Shown in pieces: positions 8,888 through 17,053 of a DNA stretch of 64,000 nucleotides. This DNA comes from Terrirhizobium terrae (GTDB lineage Bacteria; Pseudomonadota; Alphaproteobacteria; Rhizobiales; Rhizobiaceae): positions 3,075,501 through 3,139,500 of the forward strand of contig NZ_CP104992.1 in assembly GCF_030323265.1 (NCBI RefSeq), in the 5' to 3' direction. A program made the translations under genes and the position numbers. The number at the start of each line of letters is the position of its first letter. Position 1 is the stretch's first letter. A model generated the notes under the pieces. That model was not told where the DNA came from and did not search any database. It worked only from the letters and a program-made list of their open reading frames with translations.

Positions 8888-10186
8888 ATGCCGCCATTCA
8901 ATCCAGGCTTTTCCACGCTTGCCGTTCATGCAGGGGCGCAGCCTGACCCGACCACGGGGGCGCGTGCGACGCCGATCTACCAGACGACATCCTTCGTCTT
9001 CAACGATACGGATCACGCGGCGGCGCTCTTCGGCCTGCAGGAATTCGGCAATATCTACACCCGCATCATGAACCCCACCCAGGCGGTTCTTGAAGAGAGG
9101 GTAGCGGCACTGGAAGGCGGTACAGCGGCACTAGCTGTAGCGTCGGGTCACGCGGCGCAGATGCTGATCTTCCATACGATCATGCAGCCGGGCGCCAATT
9201 TCGTCTCGGCCAGAAAACTCTATGGCGGCTCGATCAACCAGTTCGGCCATGCGTTCAGGAATTTCGATTGGCAGGTCCGCTGGGCCGATACCGACGATCC
9301 GGCAAGCTTCGAAGCTGCGATCGACGACCAGACGCGTGCGATCTTCATCGAAAGCCTTGCCAATCCCGCTGGCACCTTCGTCGATATTTCGGCAGTCGCC
9401 GACGTCGCTCACCGGCACGGACTGCCGCTGATCGTCGACAACACGATGGCAAGTCCCTATCTGCTGCGGCCGCTGGAGCATGGCGCCGACATCGTTGTCC
9501 ACTCGCTGACGAAGTTTCTTGGTGGTCACGGCAATTCCATGGGCGGCATTCTGGTCGATGGCGGCACATTCGACTGGGCGAAATCCGGCAAGTACCCGAT
9601 GCTCTCGGAGCCCCGCCCGGAATATGCGGGCGTCGTGCTGCATGAAAACTTCGGCAATATCGCCTTTGCGATCGCGGCGCGCACGCTCGGTCTGCGCGAC
9701 CTCGGTCCGGCCATTTCGCCCTTCAACGCCTTCATGATCCTGACAGGCATCGAGACACTGCCGCTCCGGATGCAGAAGCATTGCGACAATGCGCTTGCCG
9801 TCGCCAGATGGCTGAAGCAGCACTCGAAGGTCGCCTGGGTCAGTTATTCGGGGCTTGAGGACGACCCCAACCATCTTCTGCAACAGCATTATTCGCCGAA
9901 AGGCGCCGGTGCGGTCTTCACCTTCGGCATCAAGGGCGGTGCAGGCAACAGCTATGACGCCGGCAAGACCTTCGTCGAGAGCCTGCAGCTGTTTTCACAT
10001 CTCGCCAATATCGGCGACACCCGCTCATTGGTCATCCATCCGGCTTCGACCACCCATCGCCAATTAACGGAGGAACAGCAGGTCGCTGCCGGTGCCGGGC
10101 CGGATGTCGTACGCCTATCGGTCGGCATCGAGGATGTCGCGGATATCATTGCCGACCTCGATCAGGCACTGGCGAAAGTTAGCTGA
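8888..10186 (+). CDS. metY: O-acetylhomoserine sulfhydrylase / aminocarboxypropyltransferase
   Basis: A 432-residue PLP-dependent Cys/Met metabolism enzyme. It is predicted to make homocysteine from O-acetylhomoserine and sulfide (direct sulfhydrylation route of methionine synthesis). The PLP lysine lies in VHSLTKFLGGHGNSMGG; other family marks are the N-terminal TLAVHAGAQPDPTTGAR, YTRIMNPTQ, and the C-terminal SLVIHPASTTHRQL. A GAGGGGAAA ribosome-binding site precedes the ATG. The length is typical of MetY/MetZ. I looked for a SAM-II riboswitch in the 135-nt leader and did not recognise one. Confidence 0.92.
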   Translation: MPPFNPGFSTLAVHAGAQPDPTTGARATPIYQTTSFVFNDTDHAAALFGLQEFGNIYTRIMNPTQAVLEERVAALEGGTAALAVASGHAAQMLIFHTIMQPGANFVSARKLYGGSINQFGHAFRNFDWQVRWADTDDPASFEAAIDDQTRAIFIESLANPAGTFVDISAVADVAHRHGLPLIVDNTMASPYLLRPLEHGADIVVHSLTKFLGGHGNSMGGILVDGGTFDWAKSGKYPMLSEPRPEYAGVVLHENFGNIAFAIAARTLGLRDLGPAISPFNAFMILTGIETLPLRMQKHCDNALAVARWLKQHSKVAWVSYSGLEDDPNHLLQQHYSPKGAGAVFTFGIKGGAGNSYDAGKTFVESLQLFSHLANIGDTRSLVIHPASTTHRQLTEEQQVAAGAGPDVVRLSVGIEDVADIIADLDQALAKVS

Positions 10187-10340
10187 CGCTTCTATAGAGC
10201 CGCCTCAAGCAACCTTTCCTCGCCGTCGGTCGCTATCCGATCGGTGGTCGCGACATGCGATGCGCAGTCTCGAGGGGGATTGATCGAGTAAAATCAGAGA
10301 AAGGGCGGGGTGCAGTCCCTGTTCCGATGGAGAATACCCC

Positions 10341-11261
10341 GTGAGCGAGCAGTCACTCCTTCGGCTGTCCATCGCCGTCACGGCCGCAGTGGCGGCATTC
10401 GGCATTATCGTCGGCATCGTGTCCGGCTCCTTCGCCATCATTTTCGATGGCTTCTATTCCCTCACCGATGCGTTCATGACGATGCTGGCCTTGCTGGTGT
10501 CGCGGCTGATTGCGACGTCCGCCGAGCCCACGGCCAAGGGCAAGCTCATCGATCGCTTCAGCGTCGGCTTCTGGCATCTCGAGCCGATGGTGCTCGGGCT
10601 TAACGGTACGCTTCTGATGGGCGCTGCGATCTACGCTTTCATCAATGCCGTCGGCAGTCTCCTGGCGGGCGGAAGGCCGATCGATTTCGGGCCGGCGATT
10701 ATCTTCACCGTCGTGACGCTCGCCGTATCACTCGCCATGGGCATATTCTGCTCACGAGCGAACCGCGACCTGAAATCCGGCTTTGTCGCGCTGGATGCGC
10801 AGGCGTGGCTGATGACGGCCGCGCTGACCTCGGCGCTGCTCGTTGCCTTCGTCTGCGGCTACGCCATCCACGGAACGACTTTTGAATGGCTCACGCCCTA
10901 TATCGATCCCGCCGTGCTCGCTGTCATCTGCCTTGTCACCATTCCGGTACCGCTGGCAAATGTCCGCCAGGCAGTGGCCGATGTTCTGCTTGTGACACCG
11001 GCCGAGCTGAAGCAGCATGTCGATGCGGTGGCGCAGGACATCGTCGAGCGCCACGGCTTCCTCTCCTACCGCGCCTATGTCGCCAAGGTCGGCCGGGGCC
11101 GCCAGATCGAGTTGTTCTTCATCGCGCCTTCGGATTGGCCTGCCCGCCATCTTTCGGAATGGGATGCGATCCGTGACGAGATCGGTGAGGCGATCGGCGG
11201 CGAGGGACCGGACCGCTGGCTGACGATCGTTTTCACCAGCGATCCCGAATGGGCCGACTGA
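10341..11261 (+). CDS. Cation diffusion facilitator family transporter
   Basis: A 306-residue inner-membrane CDF protein with about six transmembrane helices in the first 210 residues, followed by a cytoplasmic ferredoxin-like C-terminal domain. Helix 2 carries the metal-site region FDGFYSLTDA and helix 5 carries ALDAQAWLMTA, in place of the classical HxxxD and DxxHD sites. Such proteins usually export divalent cations (Zn, Co, Fe, Mn) in exchange for protons; the metal cannot be assigned with confidence. The start is GTG 10341, with GGAG at 10329-10332. It is followed by a response-regulator gene after a 131-nt gap with a strong dyad. Confidence 0.82.
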   Translation: MSEQSLLRLSIAVTAAVAAFGIIVGIVSGSFAIIFDGFYSLTDAFMTMLALLVSRLIATSAEPTAKGKLIDRFSVGFWHLEPMVLGLNGTLLMGAAIYAFINAVGSLLAGGRPIDFGPAIIFTVVTLAVSLAMGIFCSRANRDLKSGFVALDAQAWLMTAALTSALLVAFVCGYAIHGTTFEWLTPYIDPAVLAVICLVTIPVPLANVRQAVADVLLVTPAELKQHVDAVAQDIVERHGFLSYRAYVAKVGRGRQIELFFIAPSDWPARHLSEWDAIRDEIGEAIGGEGPDRWLTIVFTSDPEWAD

Positions 11262-11340
11262 AGGCTTACAAAGGCCGCTCCAAGTTTATTCGTATTTTAT
11301 TAAACATGTTTCGAATTGGTACGGCCTCTGCCGCAATCCC

Positions 11341-11385
11341 TCCTCGTGTTCGTGCGTTGATAGGCTCGACACACGAACACGAGGA
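11341..11385 (+). promoter_or_regulatory. 14-bp perfect inverted repeat overlapping the response-regulator ribosome-binding site
   Basis: TCCTCGTGTTCGTG (11341-11354) and its exact complement CACGAACACGAGGA (11372-11385) are separated by 17 nt. The right arm contains the GAGGA Shine-Dalgarno sequence of the gene starting at 11393. In RNA this would be a strong hairpin hiding the ribosome-binding site; in DNA it could be an operator. There is no U-run, so it is not a terminator. Confidence 0.6.
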
Positions 11386-11392
11386 ATTCGGC

Positions 11393-11800
11393 ATGACCAC
11401 TTTCCGGCAGAAGACAGTCCTGGTCGTTGAAGATGAGGCGCTGATCCGCTTTGCAGTCATGGATGCACTGGAGGATGCCGGTTACGCGGTCATCGAGGCA
11501 ACGACCGTGCTTGAGGCGGTCGGCCAGCTCGGCCAGCACGAGGAGATCGATCTCCTGATCACCGATGTCGATATGCCGGGCGTTCTGGACGGTCTGGATC
11601 TGGCGCGGATGGTCGCCGAATGCGCCCCGAGGATAGGCATCATCGTGTCGTCGGCTCGTCGTCTCGGGGAAAAGGACAATCTCCCGGCCACTGCACGTTT
11701 CATACCGAAGCCGTGCTCGGCCGCGACCCTGCTCGGGACCGTCGGCGCCATGCTGAAGGGGCGGGAATGGACCGGCGGCGAACGCCGCCGGCATGCTTGA
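11393..11800 (+). CDS. Single-domain response regulator (CheY-like receiver)
   Basis: A 135-residue stand-alone receiver domain. It has the acidic pair E13/D14 (VLVVEDEALIRF), the phosphoacceptor D58 in LLITDVDMPG, a Ser in the switch position (IIVSSARR) and the conserved lysine in FIPKPCS. No output domain is present, so it probably signals by protein contact; single-domain receivers of this kind are frequent in rhizobia. The ATG at 11393 is preceded by GAGGA and opens the conserved domain directly; the longer upstream frame is rejected. No histidine kinase is encoded nearby. The ribosome-binding site lies inside a long inverted repeat (11341-11385). Confidence 0.88.
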   Translation: MTTFRQKTVLVVEDEALIRFAVMDALEDAGYAVIEATTVLEAVGQLGQHEEIDLLITDVDMPGVLDGLDLARMVAECAPRIGIIVSSARRLGEKDNLPATARFIPKPCSAATLLGTVGAMLKGREWTGGERRRHA

Positions 11801-11819
11801 TTTTTAAGACCTGAAATCG

Positions 11820-13403
11820 TCAGGCGCGCATTTCGGCCGGCTCTGCCTTCGTGCGGTCGGCCGTGCTGATGCGCACCTTGTCGATATTGCGACCATCGAG
11901 TGCGACGACTTCATAGGTGAGGTCACCAAAGGTCACCGTTTCTCCCTGCTGCGGCAGGTGGCCGAGACGCCAGAGAATGAGGCCGGCCAGCGTGGAATAG
12001 CGGTCGGCATCATCCACGAGATCGCTATCCAGAAGTTTGGAGACATGGCGGATGTCGATCCAGCCATCGACGAGAAGTGAGCCGTCCTCGCCACGCTCGA
12101 CGGTCAGCTGCTCGTCGTCATCATCGGCAAAATCGCCGGCAATGGCTTCCAGCAGGTCGGTTGCCGTGACCATGCCTTCCACCGAGCCGTATTCGTCGAG
12201 AATGATCGCCACCTGTAGCGGCGACTGGCGCAGCTGTTCGAGCAGGCGCAGAGCATTGACGCTTTCATGCACGACGAGCGGCTGGCGCAGCGAACGCTCG
12301 AAATCGATCTTGCCGGTCTCGATGAAGTCGCGCAGAAGGTCCTTCGCCAACGCCACGCCGAGGAACTCGTCCAGGCTGCCGCGTGCGATCGGGAAGCGGG
12401 AATGGCCCGATTCCAGCACCTTGCGGCGAAGCTCCTCGTCGCTGTCCTCGATGTCCAGCCAGTCGATATCGAGGCGATGGGTCATCACTGACTTGGCGGG
12501 GCGGTCGGCAAGCGTCAGCACGCTTTCGATCATCTCGTGTTCGACCGGCGTGAACAGCTCGTTTTCCGAAGCGCGTTCGGCCATCACGTCGGCTGTCTCG
12601 CCGAGCGAGGCTTCGCCTCGGCGGCTGCCGAGCAGGGACAGGACGGCGCTTGCCGTGCGTTCGCGAAGATCACCCGTGGTCAGAACCCGCTCGCGATTGC
12701 GCCGCGCGATCTGGTTGAATGCCTCGATCAGAACCGAGAAGCCGATCGCGGCATAGAGATATGCCTTCGGAATGTGGAAGCCGAGGCCTTCGACGATCAG
12801 CGAGAAGCCGATCATCATCAGGAAACCGAGGCAGAGAATGACAACGGTCGGGTGCTTCGAAACGAAGGCCATGAGCGGCTTGGAAGCGAGCAGCATCACG
12901 CCGACGGCGACGACGACGGCAATCATCATGACGGAAAGATGCTGGACCATGCCGACGGCGGTGATGACGCTGTCGAGCGAGAACACCGCATCGAGCACGA
13001 CGATCTGAACGAGTACCTGCCAGAATACGGCATGCTCGACCTTGCCATCCTTGGGACCGGAATGGCCTTCAAGGCGTTCGTGCAGTTCCATCGTGCCCTT
13101 GAAAAGAAGGAACACGCCGCCAAACAGAAGAATAAGGTCTCGGCCGGAGATTTCGATGCCGAGCACGGTGAACAACGGTGCTGTTAGCGTGACGATCCAG
13201 GCGACCGAGGCAAGCAGGATGAGGCGCATGCCGAGCGCCAGGCTGAGGCCGATCAGGCGGGCTTTTTCCCGCTGATGCTCGGGCAGTTTGTCGGCAAGGA
13301 TCGCGATGAACACGAGATTGTCGATGCCGAGAACGATTTCAAGAACAATGAGGGTGGCGAGACCCGCCCATGCAGCGGGGTCGGACATCCATTCGAATAT
13401 CAT
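11820..13403 (-). CDS. TerC family membrane protein with CBS pair and CorC/HlyC domain
   Basis: A protein of about 527 residues. The N-terminal TerC domain (residues 1-200) has seven hydrophobic helices and the acidic, metal-site-like motifs [14 protein letters not shown] and [17 protein letters not shown] domain pair follows (about 290-410, including TVERGED downstream), then a CorC/HlyC domain (about 430-515). TerC proteins are linked to Mn or other metal export and membrane-associated metal loading; CBS-CorC parts probably sense nucleotides or ions. ATG 13403 (IFEWMSDP) is chosen: the in-frame TTG at 13463 would sit in the U-tract of a terminator-like hairpin. The 250-nt leader is strongly structured, suggesting control in the 5' untranslated region. 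Confidence 0.85.
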   Translation of the reverse strand: MIFEWMSDPAAWAGLATLIVLEIVLGIDNLVFIAILADKLPEHQREKARLIGLSLALGMRLILLASVAWIVTLTAPLFTVLGIEISGRDLILLFGGVFLLFKGTMELHERLEGHSGPKDGKVEHAVFWQVLVQIVVLDAVFSLDSVITAVGMVQHLSVMMIAVVVAVGVMLLASKPLMAFVSKHPTVVILCLGFLMMIGFSLIVEGLGFHIPKAYLYAAIGFSVLIEAFNQIARRNRERVLTTGDLRERTASAVLSLLGSRRGEASLGETADVMAERASENELFTPVEHEMIESVLTLADRPAKSVMTHRLDIDWLDIEDSDEELRRKVLESGHSRFPIARGSLDEFLGVALAKDLLRDFIETGKIDFERSLRQPLVVHESVNALRLLEQLRQSPLQVAIILDEYGSVEGMVTATDLLEAIAGDFADDDDEQLTVERGEDGSLLVDGWIDIRHVSKLLDSDLVDDADRYSTLAGLILWRLGHLPQQGETVTFGDLTYEVVALDGRNIDKVRISTADRTKAEPAEMRA

Positions 13404-13762
13404 GATGACAAGCGGCCTGCCGATTCCAGCGGCCATTCCTTCTGTGGTTGAAAGGGAAAACAAAAAATGCCGCCCCAGGACGGGGACGGCAGCAGATTAA
13501 GCTGAAGTGTGATGGCGTGAACAAGCGTCCCCGGCTTATCGCGGGGCGCGGTCATCTCTCGACCATGAAGGAAGAACGTCCGGTTCGACATCGACGTCGA
13601 AGGCAACCGACGCGTCGAGCCGGACACACGCAATCGGGTGTCCATGGGCGCAGACTATAGCGATTGCGTTATGAAATGCATCCTCTCCAGGTAAAATTTT
13701 CGGGAGGAAGCACCTAGGCTGCCCGAAGGCAGCCAGCGGCTGTTGTCGGCATTCAGCACCCT
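13404..13762. other. Structured leader/intergenic region upstream of the TerC gene
   Basis: This 359-nt region has no convincing gene. On the minus strand, from the bdcA end towards TerC, it holds a perfect 7-bp hairpin GGCTGCC-TTCG-GGCAGCC near 13717-13734 (likely the end of bdcA transcription). Next come a long hairpin with outer arms GTCCGG/CCGGAC at 13578-13625, a GC hairpin near 13527-13551, and a terminator-like hairpin at 13461-13490. The last three would lie in the TerC leader RNA. Confidence 0.5.
13461..13490 (-). terminator. Terminator-like hairpin in the TerC leader (possible attenuator)
   Basis: On the minus strand GCCG-T-CCCC pairs with GGGGCGGC (one bulged T, loop GTCCT) and is followed directly by ATTTTTT. 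It is a good intrinsic terminator placed 57 nt before the TerC start codon, inside the leader rather than after a gene. Confidence 0.6.
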
Positions 13763-14476
13763 TCAGGCGCCGAAGCCGCCATCGATCGTGTGCATCGCGC
13801 CGGTGATGAAGCCTGCTTCCGGGCCCGCGAGATAGGCGGCGAGGCCGGCGATTTCCTCCGGTTTCCCGTGGCGTTTCAGAGCCATGAAACCATGCATCGT
13901 GTCCTTCATCGGACCATCCTTCGGGTTCATGTCCGTATCGGTCGGGCCGGGCTGGATGACGTTGACGGTTATGTTGCGGTCACCGAAGTCGCGGGCGAGG
14001 CCGCGCGCCATGCCCTGGACGGCAGATTTCGTCAGCGCATAGGCGGCACCGCCGGCAAAGGGCATGCGGTCGCCATTGACCGAACCGACGATGATGATCC
14101 GCCCGCCTTCCGGCATGTTGCGGGCCGCTTCGATCGAGGCGTGATAAGGGGCGCGCACGTTAATGTCGATCATCCGGTCGATGGCGTCAGGCTCAATCTC
14201 CAGCGGATTGCCAAGCGCCAGCGTGCCGGCATTCGCGACAAGCACGTCGAGCGGTCCGGCTGCCTTGACGGTGGCGATCGTCTCCGTCCGGTCCCCGGCG
14301 TCGGACTTGACTGCCTTGGCACCGGTCTCGGCGGCAAGTGCTTCTGCCGCATCCTTCGATCCGGCATAGGTAAAAGTCACCGTTGCGCCGTCGCCGGCAA
14401 AGCGGCGGACCAGAGAAGCGCCGATGCCGCGACTGCCACCCAGAATCAACACGTTCTTTCCATGAAAGTCTGTCAT
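13763..14476 (-). CDS. bdcA: SDR family oxidoreductase, BdcA-like
   Basis: A 237-residue short-chain dehydrogenase closely resembling Escherichia coli BdcA, reported as a cyclic-di-GMP-binding biofilm dispersal protein. Visible motifs are the cofactor loop LILGGSRGIGASLVRRF, NAG in VLVANAGTLA, the catalytic Ser in IIIVGSVNGDRMPF, and Tyr/Lys in AAYALTKSAVQGMARG. The near-identical order of GSVNGDRMP and TGAMHTIDGGFGA with BdcA and the divergent TetR gene support the name. Whether it binds c-di-GMP or acts as a reductase here is not shown. Regulation by the divergent TetR protein through the twin operators at 14511-14577 is likely. Confidence 0.82.
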   Translation of the reverse strand: MTDFHGKNVLILGGSRGIGASLVRRFAGDGATVTFTYAGSKDAAEALAAETGAKAVKSDAGDRTETIATVKAAGPLDVLVANAGTLALGNPLEIEPDAIDRMIDINVRAPYHASIEAARNMPEGGRIIIVGSVNGDRMPFAGGAAYALTKSAVQGMARGLARDFGDRNITVNVIQPGPTDTDMNPKDGPMKDTMHGFMALKRHGKPEEIAGLAAYLAGPEAGFITGAMHTIDGGFGA

Positions 14477-14510
14477 TGTCTTGTTTCCCGTATCTCTGTG
14501 TTGAGATTTA

Positions 14511-14528
14511 ATGTAGTGACGATTACAT
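14511..14528. promoter_or_regulatory. bdcAR operator 1 (TetR-type dyad)
   Basis: ATGTA-GTGACGAT-TACAT at 14511-14528 has 5-bp symmetric arms. The core TGTAGTGA-N4-TACA is repeated in the same orientation 47 bp further on (see 14556-14577). It lies in the bdcA-bdcR intergenic region, 35 bp from the bdcA start. Confidence 0.6.
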
Positions 14529-14555
14529 AAATAGGCGGATTGATTGCGTCAAGGA

Positions 14556-14577
14556 TTTTGTAGTGAGTGATACAAAA
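14556..14577. promoter_or_regulatory. bdcAR operator 2 overlapping the bdcR start codon
   Basis: The arms TTTTGTA (14556-14562) and TACAAAA (14571-14577) are perfect complements around GTGAGTGA. The shared core TGTAGTGA-N4-TACA matches operator 1. The GTG start codon of the TetR gene (14563) lies within the site, which fits autorepression. Confidence 0.65.
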
Positions 14578-15161
14578 ATAATTGGAAAGCGTGGACGGCC
14601 GCGCGCATTCGATCGCGACGAGGCGCTGGCGAAGGCCCAGGCATTGTTCCATGCAAAGGGGTATGATGCGCTGAGCGTCGCCGACCTGACTGAAGCGATC
14701 GGCATTAATCCCCCGAGTTTCTACTCCGCCTTCGGCAGCAAGGTTCAGCTCTATGACGAAGCGCTCGGTCGCTATGTCGAGAATGACGGATTGGATCTCG
14801 TCTCGATCTTCGCACCGGGAACTCCCTTGCCGTCGGTATGACGAACATGCTGCGCTATGCGGCTGAGGCTTATACGAGCGGCGAAGCCTGCGGCTGTATG
14901 GTGATCGATGGGGCGAGGGGGACCGCAGATCCCGAAGCCGGCAGCAGGGCGCGCGCCCGGCTCGATCAAAGCCGCGCCTCGATGCATCAGATGATCGCGT
15001 TGCTGGATGCTAAACATGCCGATCTCGCGACCGATTACGCGATGACGGCCATGGCCGGTCTTTCGGCAAGTGCTCGCAATGGCATGCCGGCTGCCCGGCT
15101 GCAGATCATGGCCTCAATCGCGGCCGAAGGTTTTTCTGCCCGTCTCGACCGCGAAGCCTGA
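14563..15161 (+). CDS. bdcR: TetR/AcrR family regulator, BdcR-like (frameshifted)
   Basis: A TetR regulator of about 200 residues resembling E. coli BdcR. The N-terminal helix-turn-helix region (ALFHAKGYDALSVADLTEAI, then GINPPSFYSAFGSK) lies in the first frame. The ligand-binding domain (AYTSGEACGCMVIDGAR onward) lies in the next frame. Adding one C to the CCC at 14824-14826 joins them as GTPLAVGMTNML, which fits BdcR spacing. The start is GTG 14563, with AAGGA at 14551-14555. It is divergent from bdcA and presumably represses both genes through the two dyads at 14511-14577. The break is likely a sequence error. Confidence 0.8.
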
Positions 15162-15197
15162 CGCACCCGAAGCGACCGAAACTCATGAAATAAGGAA

Positions 15198-15556
15198 ATG
15201 GGAATGCAGACATGGACCACATTCGATCTCTCCGCCATCGAACCGGAGGAGGGGCTCCTACGGCGGATAGGCTGGTTTCGGGCAATCCCACTTTTCGCAG
15301 CTGGAATGTCGAGGAAGCGGAAGGCGGAATCTATGCTGGTGTATGGGAAGCGACGCCCGGAAAATGGCGGATCGTCTATGACGAATGGGAGTATTTCCAC
15401 GTCCTCAGCGGCCGCTCGATCGTCACCGAAGACGGCGGTGAGGCGAGGGAGCTTGGTCCTGGTGACCGCATGATCCTGCGGCCCGGTTTTAAGGGTACAT
15501 GGGAAGTGCTGGAGACGACGACAAAGGACTATGTCATCCGGCTGCCCGTAGGCTGA
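15198..15556 (+). CDS. Cupin domain protein (Cupin_3/DUF861 type, frameshifted)
   Basis: A small single-cupin protein of about 119 residues, of the DUF861 type (similar to the ureidoglycine aminohydrolase cupin). The start (MQTWTTFDLSAIEPEEG) and the remainder (APTADRLVSGNPTFRSW onward, with VYDEWEYFHVLSG and PGDRMILRPGFKGTWEV) lie in different frames. They join if one G is added to the GGGG at 15251-15254. The function is unknown; members often bind a metal and a small acid. It follows the TetR gene by 36 nt and may be in its operon. Confidence 0.75.
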
Positions 15557-15582
15557 GGTAGGCCAACCGGCGACAAATGTCT

Positions 15583-16050
15583 CTAATCGGGGATATCACG
15601 AAACGCGTTGGCAAATTCCGGCGATGAGATCAGCTCGAGCGTGCGACGAAGTTCCGCCGCCTGCTCCTTGCCGAAAGTCTCGTCGAACCGGGCCTGAGCC
15701 CGCCGCCAGCGAGCGGTAATCTCGGCCTGCTTGGCGATCCCCTTGTCCGTGAGTCTGACCCGCTTCACCCGCCGATCGTTCTCGTCCGGCACGATCTCGA
15801 TCCAGCCGTCGCGCTGCAGCGGCTTCAGCGTGTGTCCGAGCGCTGAGAGGTCCATGACCATCGCCTCGGCGAGGTTCTTCAGCGTTGGCTCGCCCGAAAA
15901 CCGGATCTGCGACAGGAGCGAGAACTGCGTGCCTTTGAGCCCCGTATCGCCCATCGCATCATCATAGAGCTGGCCGAGCTGGCGCGCGGCGCGGCGCATG
16001 GCGCTGCTGTTGCAATAGGCCCAGATGCTGGTCTTGTCGTCACTCTTCAT
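15583..16050 (-). CDS. MarR family transcriptional regulator
   Basis: A 155-residue MarR-type winged-helix repressor. The DNA-binding part (TLKNLAEAMVMDLSALGHTL) is followed by the wing (IVPDENDRRVKRVRLTDKG) and a C-terminal dimerisation helix. ATG 16050 with AGGGA upstream is chosen; the open frame extends much further but without family similarity. It is divergent from the SDR gene at 16222, and the 22-bp dyad at 16136-16157 between them is the probable operator. The ligand is unknown. Confidence 0.88.
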   Translation of the reverse strand: MKSDDKTSIWAYCNSSAMRRAARQLGQLYDDAMGDTGLKGTQFSLLSQIRFSGEPTLKNLAEAMVMDLSALGHTLKPLQRDGWIEIVPDENDRRVKRVRLTDKGIAKQAEITARWRRAQARFDETFGKEQAAELRRTLELISSPEFANAFRDIPD

Positions 16051-16135
16051 CGTTTCAATCCCTGAGCCGCGGCATAGCCGGCGCAACAAATAATCCTGGT
16101 GGAGGCTCTTGTATCGGAAAATCGTGTCTCGCATA

Positions 16136-16157
16136 TTTAGTGGCATATGCCAGTAAA
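16136..16157. promoter_or_regulatory. Probable MarR operator (22-bp palindrome)
   Basis: A perfect 12-bp palindrome TGGCATATGCCA (16141-16152) is extended by TTTA/TAAA outer arms with a single mismatched pair, giving 22 bp of dyad symmetry. It lies between the divergent MarR and SDR genes. Confidence 0.65.
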
Positions 16158-16221
16158 TTCCAGCCAGCAGTGAGGCGGCGCCTGGTATGTGACACGTCGA
16201 TCCAATGCAAGGAGAGCTACG

Positions 16222-17022
16222 ATGACGACGAATGAAGAACTCGGTACGGCCCTGGTAACAGGCGCATCCTCTGGTATCGGAGCAACCTATGCCGAGCGCC
16301 TGGCCGCCCGCGGCTATGATCTTGTTCTGGTGGCGCGCGATGCCGCCCGCCTGACAGCCTTGGCTGAAAAGCTGACCGCGGCACATGGGGTCAAGGCAAG
16401 TGTTCTGACTGCCGACCTCTCGCTTAAGGAAGATACCGGCAAGGTCGAGGATCGGCTCCGTCAGGATGCGTCCATCACGCTTTTCGTCAACAATGCCGGC
16501 ATCGGTCCTGCCGGGCCTCTGCTGACGGCCGATACGGACTATCTTGAGAGGATGGTCGAGATCAACGTCAACGCCGCAAACCGCCTGGCTGTCGCCGCGG
16601 CGCAGACATTTGCGGCGAGAGGGCGGGGAGCGATCGTCAACATCGCCTCGGCGGTCGCAATGGCCGCGCCGCATTTCCACGGCACCTATGCGGGCAGCAA
16701 GGCCTTCGTGCTGGCGCTGACGGAATCGCTGGCAACGGAACTGAAAGGCACTGGCGTGACGATGCAGGCCGTGCTTCCCGGCTATACCCGCACCGAAATC
16801 TTCGATCGCGTCGGCGGCTCGATGGACAAGCTCGATCCAAACTCAGTGATGGAAGTCGGTGACCTTGTCGATGCGGCGCTTGTGGGGCTCGATCGCGGAG
16901 AGCTTGTGACGATGCCGTCACTGGCCGACGTCTCGCTCTATCAGAATTTTGACACGGCCCGAAATGCGCTGCGTCCGAACCTGTCGCTCAGCAAGCCCGC
17001 TCCCCGCTACGGGATCCAATAA
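16222..17022 (+). CDS. SDR family NAD(P)-dependent oxidoreductase
   Basis: A 266-residue classical short-chain dehydrogenase. The cofactor loop TGASSGIGATYAERLA, NNAG in LFVNNAGIGPAG, the catalytic Ser in IVNIASAVAMAAP, and the Tyr/Lys pair in GTYAGSKAFVLALTESLA are visible. ATG 16222 follows AAGGAGAG; the longer frame lacks a site. The substrate is unknown. Its divergent partner is a MarR repressor with a palindromic site between them, so it is probably induced by the MarR ligand. Confidence 0.88.
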   Translation: MTTNEELGTALVTGASSGIGATYAERLAARGYDLVLVARDAARLTALAEKLTAAHGVKASVLTADLSLKEDTGKVEDRLRQDASITLFVNNAGIGPAGPLLTADTDYLERMVEINVNAANRLAVAAAQTFAARGRGAIVNIASAVAMAAPHFHGTYAGSKAFVLALTESLATELKGTGVTMQAVLPGYTRTEIFDRVGGSMDKLDPNSVMEVGDLVDAALVGLDRGELVTMPSLADVSLYQNFDTARNALRPNLSLSKPAPRYGIQ

Positions 17023-17053
17023 TACGCCTTGTCGCCGAGTGGTGACTCGGCGT

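Noticed and set aside
13404-13463. TTG 13463 as the TerC start
   Set aside because: It lies in the U-tract of a terminator-like hairpin and lacks a ribosome-binding site; homologous proteins begin near the ATG at 13403.
13461-13660. A yybP-ykoY manganese riboswitch upstream of the TerC gene
   Set aside because: The expected conserved core was not found. Only the leader-terminator layout is present, so it is kept as an unassigned structured leader.
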